Origin: QHVT01 sp036389275
GTDB lineage: Bacteria > Acidobacteriota > Thermoanaerobaculia > Gp7-AA8
Length of the DNA stretch: 64,000 bases
NCBI GenBank assembly: GCA_036389275.1
Contig: DASVQE010000106.1
Coordinates: 1-64,000, forward strand
Direction: 5' to 3'
The notes beneath the pieces are model-generated. The model was not told the origin of the DNA. It saw only the letters and a list, made by a program, of their open reading frames with translations, and did no database searches. This document shows positions 52,001 through 57,854 of the stretch, piece after piece; position 1 is the stretch's first letter, and each line of letters opens with the position of its first letter. The translations under genes were made by a program, and so were the position numbers.

Positions 52001-53646
52001 TCACCCTTGAGCAGCGGCGCGGTGGTGTTGTCGCCCACCTGCCGTCCATTGACGGCCATGCCCGGTTTCACAGTGCCGGCGATGCTGTAGCCGATGCCGA
52101 TGTTCTGGCGCTTGTCCATGGCGATGGAGCCGAGCCAGCGCGCTTTATTGTCGGGCGCGTAGGTTTCCTGCAGCACGATGCGCGGCAGGAGGTTCGTGCC
52201 GGTGCCGAGGGTCGCTTTCGGAGTGGTATTGGACGGATTGTCGAACAGATACCAGCGGATGCCGGCCGCGGAGCCGCTGTTGGTCGTGGTTGTGTCGGTG
52301 ACGGTGTGATTGACCACCAGTCGATCATTGGGCGCGGCCGGCGTGCCGTAATTGCGATAGGCGAGGCGATACATCAGATTGTTCGCCAGCGTATCGAGCC
52401 TCTGGGTCGTGCCGGGCTGCGGCACGTTCGCGGGCACGGAGTATTGCGTCACGGTGACGTCCTGCGCCGCGCTCACAGTGAGCGTCGGCGAGGCCGGCCA
52501 GGAGCCGTCCGCGTTCGAATTGATCTTGAGCCAGTAGAAGCGGAGGAACCAGCCGCTGTAGCAACAGCCGGAGACGCTCCGATAGTACGCGGCCGCCGCG
52601 CCGGGCATGGCTTGCGGAGGCGCGGTGAAGCCGTCGAGGCTCATCGGGGTGAAGCCGTCGACGGGCGTGGTGGCGTTCTTGCCGTTGCCGCCGCAGGGCG
52701 CCACAGTGGTGGCTTCCTCGCAGAGATAGCCGCTGTCGAGCTGCGTGGCGTCGGGCGCGCCGATGAGGAGCTTGGCGCGGTCGAAGATCAGCACCTTCGC
52801 GCCTTGGAATGCGCCCGCGGTGGTGAAGGCGCGGATGGTCATGTAATAGCCGTCCGGCCAGAGACCGATTTTCTCGTAATCGCCCATCATCCCGCCGGGA
52901 ATGGCGTAATCCCAGCGGTAGTAGGTTCCGAGCGGATCGCCGGAGGTGGAGACGGCCAGACATTGATAATCGCTGGTGGCGCCGGTCGGGCGGCTGACGT
53001 CGAACTGGCTCAGGACCCAGCGGTCGGCGAGCTGGTCGTAATAGACGATCGGATCGCCGTCATTATTTTTCGCGCAACGGTTGCCGTCAGTAGTCGGAAA
53101 TCCGTCGAAGAGCGTATTGATGTCGACCGGTCCGTACAGCACGTTTCCCGTCTTGTCGAACACGGTCATCGACGAATTCACGAGCTGCACGAAGTGGTTT
53201 TTCCCGACCGCACCTTCGGTGTCGGGCGGCTCGCCGGTGATCACATAGCCGCCGCCGGGGAAGGTCGCTCCCTGTCCCTGATACGTGGTGTTGTTGAGCC
53301 AGGTCGGGCCGGAGTCGGTGGTGATGCCGCCGAATCTCCGCGGGCCGCTCTGCGGCGCCTTGATCTCGCGCTCCGAGGAATCGGTCGTCGGCTGCTGCGG
53401 CGTCTGCGTCGCGCGCTCGGTCGCATGGACGCTCGCCAGCGGACCGTAGATGCGCTGGATGGTGACGTGCCCGCTGCTCTTCATCTCACGCAGCGGCTTC
53501 GAGACGTCGTGAACGCCGGGATAGTGCCGCAGTTGCGACACGAACTCCGGCGGCCCGGGCGTCTGCGAGTTGCCTTGCGCCCACAGCGGCAGCGCGGCCA
53601 TCGCCGCAACCGCCACTACGCACCACTGCTTTGCACGTCGTTTCAT
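49039..53646 (-). CDS. Giant secreted multi-domain protein with FN3-like and PQQ-type propeller domains
   Basis: Protein of 1,535 residues with signal peptide MKRRAKQWCVVAVAAMAALP then LWAQ; GAGAGAGAG precedes ATG 53646. About 130-620 form one large beta-rich exported domain ('FVQLVNSSMTVFDKTGNVLY', 'DRWVLSQFDV', 'DNKARWLGSIAMDKRQNIGI'). About 640-850 hold two FN3-like repeats with paired Cys ('GTSYWYSVSAIDSATGNCES', 'GTTYYYKVRAEDSTTGN'). About 860-1050 form a jelly-roll-like domain, then a third FN3-like repeat. About 1200-1535 form a PQQ/BamB-type beta-propeller ('VLYLGSQDGFVYCVNGDTGA', 'GKVYSFNATTGAQNWVFD'). It is probably a surface-exposed or released protein; no catalytic site is recognised. 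It sits between two blocks of RiPP genes on the same strand. Confidence 0.82.
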   Translation of the reverse strand: MKRRAKQWCVVAVAAMAALPLWAQGNSQTPGPPEFVSQLRHYPGVHDVSKPLREMKSSGHVTIQRIYGPLASVHATERATQTPQQPTTDSSEREIKAPQSGPRRFGGITTDSGPTWLNNTTYQGQGATFPGGGYVITGEPPDTEGAVGKNHFVQLVNSSMTVFDKTGNVLYGPVDINTLFDGFPTTDGNRCAKNNDGDPIVYYDQLADRWVLSQFDVSRPTGATSDYQCLAVSTSGDPLGTYYRWDYAIPGGMMGDYEKIGLWPDGYYMTIRAFTTAGAFQGAKVLIFDRAKLLIGAPDATQLDSGYLCEEATTVAPCGGNGKNATTPVDGFTPMSLDGFTAPPQAMPGAAAAYYRSVSGCCYSGWFLRFYWLKINSNADGSWPASPTLTVSAAQDVTVTQYSVPANVPQPGTTQRLDTLANNLMYRLAYRNYGTPAAPNDRLVVNHTVTDTTTTNSGSAAGIRWYLFDNPSNTTPKATLGTGTNLLPRIVLQETYAPDNKARWLGSIAMDKRQNIGIGYSIAGTVKPGMAVNGRQVGDNTTAPLLKGETIVQPGGGIKPATNPDGSAGNARWGDYSQTSIDPMDDCTFWHTNEHIASDGNFNWSTAFAAFRFPDCLTCTAPATPTGVTATKNSNTSYTVGWAASTGAGSYSVYRNTAACPQGTPVKIATCPGTAGCAANNLSYTDSSAVSGTSYWYSVSAIDSATGNCESIRSTCVSGTTGSCAQVPSFAGIESASEYSILPGGVIANNSCSIHLEWSEGLSNCPDQPAVVYNVYRGTTSTFTPAAANNIAKCLSTLTFDDNSTLTGGTTYYYKVRAEDSTTGNGGLCNGGNEDKNTVVQSASPGNFSSVYYENFDTTTAGSLPSGWTAAGQWRGAMNCAPAYSGSNVLHWGANTCGGQYSASANDDLTSPTINIPAGTTRARFSMWHRWNMAGTVRDGLHLRVSVNGAAAIEIPTAAFLNGGYTGTRLADNGDGCGTALPYANLGIWGGQQNTMKNTLVDLDQVCGGTCAGKSVKFYFTGLSNCTATNDLGWFIDDLQVLTSTSNTCNAPAATSQIMTVTSGNNQNTIEWVAGASGSRLHVRYRTDQFPNGINDGTAVAGSPFAITPGGKSSTTVTGLQNGTTYYYSAYTDTGAGTAVSNGRMIAARPQDTVNGQVKWIYNTTAASMTPPGVGSVYSVANDRFLHSMNAASGTWPTSPSTWLPFLMGGASQGRPAVPTVDISGTLRKVLYLGSQDGFVYCVNGDTGAQIWKANHPSQPASSMIQAAPVGEFTSYGGTYNLIFAATRNATADNMVYALNAATGAAAWSFNNGGGVNGIGIISGDPWVEFGGTTHKLYFTSRSKSGGSSGTIWCLDYTANSAAKCTGFPISAGDSDASITLYNGSILVGNNSGKVYSFNATTGAQNWVFDTADGPIKGFVNPDFANGSNDLYVATTNKVWAITNNGSSAAQHWVVGTIAFPSIPLLTGSGHLFTGSADGKLYQLTNLTAAAPTIKSLTLGTGDAAVGSPSFDYSTNQVYVGTDAGRIYAVVAPLP

Positions 53647-53666
53647 CTCTCTCTCCGGTGTCGGGA

Positions 53667-54119
53667 TCAATCGTTCTCGCGGAAGCCTTCCGGGGCAAAG
53701 GACTGCATGGTCACGCGCCACTCACCGCGCTCGCGTTTCCAGACGGCGAAGTAGCCGCCGTCTTCTTCGCGGAAATCGCCCGGTCCGGCCAGCACACGCA
53801 GTTTCCAGCGGCCCATCTGCACATACAGGTCGCCGGACTCCTCGGATTTTTCGGTGGTCAGCTCGAAGGTGCCGCGCTCGAGCATGGCGCGCCATTTGTC
53901 GCGCGCCTCTTCGCGGCTGCGGGTGATGCCCTGGCCGGCGAAGGCGATGATCGGCTCGGCGGCGTAGAAGCGGCGCACGAGCGTCTCGACGTCGCCTTTG
54001 TTGGCGGTCGCGACCAGCGCTTCGCTTTTCTCGTCGAGCTCGCGGCACGGAGTCGTGGCGCAAGCCGCTCCGGCAAGCGTCGTCACGACGGCGAAGACCG
54101 CTACGAACCTCGAGGGCAT
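53667..54119 (-). CDS. Exported SnoaL/NTF2-like protein
   Basis: Protein of 150 residues. The N-terminus 'MPSRFVAVFAVVTTLAGAAC' is a signal ending in Cys (near-lipobox GAAC). The mature part fits the NTF2/SnoaL-like fold: 'KSEALVATANKGDVETLVRR', 'FYAAEPIIAFAGQGITRSRE', 'WKLRVLAGPGDFREEDGGYF', 'AVWKRERGEWRVTMQSFAPE'. Proteins of this type bind small ligands or act as isomerases; none is assigned. It lies 20 bp ahead of the giant secreted protein gene and may share its transcript. Confidence 0.75.
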   Translation of the reverse strand: MPSRFVAVFAVVTTLAGAACATTPCRELDEKSEALVATANKGDVETLVRRFYAAEPIIAFAGQGITRSREEARDKWRAMLERGTFELTTEKSEESGDLYVQMGRWKLRVLAGPGDFREEDGGYFAVWKRERGEWRVTMQSFAPEGFREND

Positions 54120-54191
54120 CTAGCTCTCCAAATGGCAGCCGAACCATCCACGTGCACGATGCACGGGGACTTCATGCTTTGCGTCCCTGCC

Positions 54192-55217
54192 TCACGACAG
54201 GTTTGCTCTTTTCATCGGGGCGAACTGCGCTCGATGATGGACCTTGGCTGCGGATTGTACTGAATAACCAACCGGCGCGCGGAAAAGTCCCATCGCCCGG
54301 CGGCAATAGAGAAAGGGCAATAGCAGACGCGACGTTGCGCCGTATTTGTGCAGCACGTGCTCGGCCGGCGGCAAGGCGTGCTCGCGCACGAAACGGACGC
54401 GGTCGGCGACTCCGGAGAGCTCGCGAAAATCGGCCGCGAACTGGCGCATGGCCGAGGGACGTCCGGTGGCGCGCGTCTCCATGGCGGTGGCGGCGGCGAG
54501 GCCGCGGGCCAGCTCGCGCAGTACGCGTTTCTCGCGCGCGGTGCGCATCACTTCGGGCCAGTCGACGATGCCGGCCAAGAGGTGAATGTCGTGCAGCCAG
54601 ATCAGCCGCTCTTCGCCGCAGTGATGCCCGGCCAGATGCACGGCCGCGAGCAGCAGCGCGTCGACGGCGCTCGGCACGCGCACGCGCTGCGAATCGCGGA
54701 AGCGCTCGCCGCGCGCGCGCAGCGCGTCGAAGTCGAAGGCGCGGGCGAAGCGCGGGCGATTGGAAATCTCGAGATGCAGATCGACGCTGTGGCGCAGGCC
54801 GAGGGCGTCGACGCGCGTGAAGATCCGCTGGGCGTTGACGATCGTGCCGCTGTTGCCGCTCTCGGCCGTGTAGCCGAGGGCGGTCAGGATCTGTGCGGCC
54901 GCGCGGCCGTCGCCGCGACGCACGACCAGATCGGTGTCGCAGCGCGGGCGCAGCGACGGATGGTCGTAGAGCGTGTAGGCGAGGGCGGTTCCTTTGATGA
55001 TGAGCGCGTCGACGGCGGCGCGATCGAACGCAGCGAGGAGCGCGTCGAGCTCGCGCTCGCGCAGCACCTCGACCGTGACGAGCTGCCGCGACTCGGCGGC
55101 GAGCGCTTCCGGCACCGCCGCGCCGCGGCGGCGCAGCTCGCGCGCGACGAGCGGTCCGACGCCTTCGCGCGTGGCCACGGCGGGATCGAGCGCGGCGTAA
55201 AAGTCGCCCGGATTCAT
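54192..55217 (-). CDS. Nucleotidyltransferase-family protein of RiPP loci (NTP_transf_5)
   Basis: Protein of 341 residues. 'VDALIIKGTALAYTLYDHPS' followed by 'LRPRCDTDLVVRRGDGRAAA' gives the K-G ... R..DxD signature of the DUF/NTP_transf_5 nucleotidyltransferase family, and 'HSVDLHLEIS' supplies a further acidic residue. These proteins often occur beside lasso B2 and HPr-kinase genes (paeninodin-like loci). The ATG overlaps the B2 gene stop by 4 bp (ATGA). Its acceptor is unknown. Confidence 0.85.
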   Translation of the reverse strand: MNPGDFYAALDPAVATREGVGPLVARELRRRGAAVPEALAAESRQLVTVEVLRERELDALLAAFDRAAVDALIIKGTALAYTLYDHPSLRPRCDTDLVVRRGDGRAAAQILTALGYTAESGNSGTIVNAQRIFTRVDALGLRHSVDLHLEISNRPRFARAFDFDALRARGERFRDSQRVRVPSAVDALLLAAVHLAGHHCGEERLIWLHDIHLLAGIVDWPEVMRTAREKRVLRELARGLAAATAMETRATGRPSAMRQFAADFRELSGVADRVRFVREHALPPAEHVLHKYGATSRLLLPFLYCRRAMGLFRAPVGYSVQSAAKVHHRAQFAPMKRANLS

Positions 55218-55660
55218 CGGCGGTACGCCAGCGCCAGGCCCTGCTCGGCGATGTGGATGGGTTGATAGCGGGAGACGAGCTCGGCGGAGTCGTTGACGAC
55301 GGCGCCGTTCACTTCGAGCCAGGCGTGGCCCGGCAGCAGCGACGGCTTCGCGCCGAGGCCGATGCGCAGTCGGGCGCGCACACCGCGCCGCGCCAGCACC
55401 CGCTGCAGGGCGAGGCTGCGATGCATGCAGTTGTGCGCGAACGGCGCGCGCGCGGCGGCTCTCGCGAATGCCGCGACCACGCGCGGATCGGCCGGCGCGG
55501 CGCTGGCTTCACCGTCGAGCGCGCCGCGCAGCGCGCGTTGCGGCGCGAGGCGAAGCGCGATGCGCGCGCAGGCGAGCGCCAGCAGGCACTCGGCCGCGAG
55601 GCCGGTCGTTCTGGGAATGGACACGATTGTGCGGAAGAACTTTCCTCCGCCTCTGTTCAT
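55214..55660 (-). CDS. Lasso-peptide-B2-type leader peptidase (transglutaminase-like)
   Basis: Protein of 148 residues from ATG 55660; a start at 55708 would overlap the divergent PilB gene start, so it is less likely. The Transglut_core3 (PF13471) pattern is clear: 'FAHNCMHRSLALQRVLARRG' (catalytic Cys), 'GLGAKPSLLPGHAWLEVNGA' (His) and 'VVND' (Asp). B2 proteins cut RiPP leaders after recognition by a PqqD-like B1 protein. Here the B1-like gene is 7 kb away on the same strand. No lasso cyclase (asparagine-synthetase-like) is present in the window. Confidence 0.88.
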   Translation of the reverse strand: MNRGGGKFFRTIVSIPRTTGLAAECLLALACARIALRLAPQRALRGALDGEASAAPADPRVVAAFARAAARAPFAHNCMHRSLALQRVLARRGVRARLRIGLGAKPSLLPGHAWLEVNGAVVNDSAELVSRYQPIHIAEQGLALAYRR

Positions 55661-55686
55661 TTCCTGCGAGTACCATTCTTTCGGCC

Positions 55687-57492
55687 ATGACCACCGCTCC
55701 GACATCACCGCTGCAGAAGGCGCACGACCTCACCGTCGCCTACCTCGGCGAGCTGTTGTTCAACGCCGGCTTCATCGACGAGCGGCAGCGCGCCGACGTC
55801 GAGGCCGCCGACCGGCAGTTCCGGCTCGCGCAGCGCGGCTCGCGCGGCCGCGGCGAAGAAGACGCGAGCCCGTTCCGCGTGATCGCCTCGATGAACCTCG
55901 TCGACGCCAGCGGCAACGCCACGCGCATCGACGACTTCCTGCTGGCGCGCCTGATCGCCGAGGACGCGCGCCTGCCGTTCCACAAAATTGACGCGCTCAA
56001 GCTCGACGTGCAGCTCGTCGAATCGAAGATCTCGCGTCCGTTCGCGCGCAAGCACAAGATGGTTCCGGTGGCCGTGCGCGACGGCAAGCTCGTCGTGGCC
56101 ATGGTCAATCCGTTCGACCGCGTCGCGCTCGACTCCTACCGCCCGATGGCGAAGCAGGAGCTCGAGGTCGTCGTCGCCGCGGAGTCGGACGTGATGGGTG
56201 TGATCAACGAGCAGTACGGATTCCGCGCCTCGGTCACGAAGGCGGAGCGCGACCTGACGCGCGGCGCGATCGATCTCTCCAACCTCGAGCAGTACGTCAA
56301 GCTCAAGTCGGGCGCGGAGATCGAGACCAGCGACGCGCACATCGTCAACGCCGTCGATTTTCTTCTGCAGCACGCCTACGACTCGCGCGCCTCCGACATC
56401 CACATCGAGCCGAAGCGCGAGCACGCCAACATCCGCTTCCGCATCGACGGCGTGCTGCACGAGATCCAGCGCGTGCCGAAGCTGGTGAATCTCGCCATCA
56501 CCTCGCGCCTCAAGACGATGTGCCGGATGGACATCGCCGAGAAGCGCCGGCCGCAGGACGGCCGCATCAAGACCGAGCGCGAAGGAAAAGAGATCGAGCT
56601 GCGCGTCTCGACGCTGCCGACCGCGTTCGGCGAGAAAGTGGTGATGCGCATCTTCGATCCCGAGGTGATGATTCGCGACCTCGGCGGCCTCGGGTTTTAT
56701 GAGGACGAGCTGCGAGTCTTCGCCGACTGGATCAAGCGTCCGCACGGCATCATCCTCGTCACCGGACCGACCGGCTCCGGCAAGACCGTCACGCTCTACT
56801 CCGCGCTCAAGTCGCTGGCCTCGCCCGAGATCAACATCACCACCATCGAAGATCCGATCGAGATGGTGCACGACGACTTCAACCAGACCTCGGTGCAGAA
56901 CAAGATCGGGATCACCTTCGCGTCGGCGCTGCGCACCATCCTGCGGCAGGACCCCGACATCATCATGGTCGGCGAGATCCGCGATCAGGAGACTGCACAG
57001 AATGCAGTGCAGGCCGCGCTGACCGGACATCTGGTCTTCTCGACGCTGCACACCAACGACGCCTCGACCTCGATCACGCGCCTGGTCGATCTCGGCATCC
57101 AGCCCTTCCTGATCTCCTCGACGCTGATCGGCGCGATGGCGCAGCGGCTGGTGCGGAAGATCTGCGCCGACTGCCGCACCAATCGTCCGCTGACGGTGGA
57201 AGAGGCGGCCATGCTCAACCTGCAGGCGCCGGCCGGCAAGCGGATCATCGTGAAGGAAGGCGCCGGCTGCATCCGCTGCCGCAACACCGGCTACTTCGGC
57301 CGCACCGGCATCTTCGAGATCCTGCCGGTCGACAACGCCATCCGCGATCTGGTCGACCGCGGCGAGGACTTTCTGAAGATCAAGGAGATGGCCATCAAGC
57401 GCGGCATGCGCACGCTGCGTCAGAGCGCGCTGCGGAAGCTCGCCGAAGGGCTGACCAGCTTCGAGGAAGTGGTGCGGGTGACCGGGATTTAA
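55687..57492 (+). CDS. PilB/GspE-type secretion or pilus-assembly ATPase
   Basis: Protein of 601 residues. The N-terminal T2SSE_N-like region (about 60-185) includes 'LPFHKIDALKLDVQLVESKI'. The ATPase core has 'SDIHIEPKREHANIRFRIDG', Walker A 'VTGPTGSGKTVTLYSALKSL' (GPTGSGKT 360-367), Asp box 'TTIEDPIEMVHDDFNQTSVQ', Walker B 'DPDIIMVGEIRDQETAQNAV' and His box 'TGHLVFSTLHTNDAS'. A zinc motif 'ICADC...CIRC' follows. Such hexameric ATPases power type IV pilus extension or type II secretion from the cytoplasm. Other pilus genes are not adjacent. ATG 55687 is the natural N-terminus. Confidence 0.93.
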   Translation: MTTAPTSPLQKAHDLTVAYLGELLFNAGFIDERQRADVEAADRQFRLAQRGSRGRGEEDASPFRVIASMNLVDASGNATRIDDFLLARLIAEDARLPFHKIDALKLDVQLVESKISRPFARKHKMVPVAVRDGKLVVAMVNPFDRVALDSYRPMAKQELEVVVAAESDVMGVINEQYGFRASVTKAERDLTRGAIDLSNLEQYVKLKSGAEIETSDAHIVNAVDFLLQHAYDSRASDIHIEPKREHANIRFRIDGVLHEIQRVPKLVNLAITSRLKTMCRMDIAEKRRPQDGRIKTEREGKEIELRVSTLPTAFGEKVVMRIFDPEVMIRDLGGLGFYEDELRVFADWIKRPHGIILVTGPTGSGKTVTLYSALKSLASPEINITTIEDPIEMVHDDFNQTSVQNKIGITFASALRTILRQDPDIIMVGEIRDQETAQNAVQAALTGHLVFSTLHTNDASTSITRLVDLGIQPFLISSTLIGAMAQRLVRKICADCRTNRPLTVEEAAMLNLQAPAGKRIIVKEGAGCIRCRNTGYFGRTGIFEILPVDNAIRDLVDRGEDFLKIKEMAIKRGMRTLRQSALRKLAEGLTSFEEVVRVTGI

Positions 57493-57847
57493 ACGCGCCG
57501 CTGCTCGCGGACGACCTCACCGATGCCGCGGCGTGGCTCGGCACGCTGCCGACGCCGATCGCCTTCGACTACACCAACGCCTGCAGCCCGCTGGTCGTGT
57601 CGAGCAGCCAAAAGTACGGATGCCGCCTGGCCGACTTCCCGCAGGCGGGCCTGCTGATCTGCAAGGATCGCTCGTGCAATCCGACCATCACCAGCGAGCT
57701 GACCGCGCTGCAGGCGCCGTGCTGAAGCTGCCGGAGCCGCAGCAACAGCTGACGAGCTTTCCGAAGCGGCCGTCGCTGGCGGACAAGGGAGCGCTCAAGC
57801 GTGTCTCCACCGCGATCTGCAAGAAGGAATGGGGGCGCTGCGAATGA
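57493..57847 (+). pseudogene. Remnant coding fragment, family unclear
   Basis: One frame from 57492 to the TGA at 57723 reads 'LLADDLTDAAAWLGTLPTPI', then 'FDYTNACSPLVVSSSQKYGC' and 'ICKDRSCNPTITSELTALQA', with regular codon use but no start codon. Past the stop a second frame continues as 'KLPEPQQQLTSFPKRPSLAD' to a TGA at 57845. This looks like the 3' end of a Cys-containing protein gene, frameshifted and missing its 5' end. I cannot name the family. No other feature is seen between the PilB gene and the convergent kinase gene. Confidence 0.4.
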
Positions 57848-57854
57848 GCGATCG

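Noticed and set aside
50401..53754. Long plus-strand open frame (1,117 codons) opposite the giant secreted protein
   Set aside because: Very Arg/Gly/Ala/Val-rich with no domain motifs; a mirror of the high third-position GC of the real minus-strand gene, which has a signal peptide and repeats.
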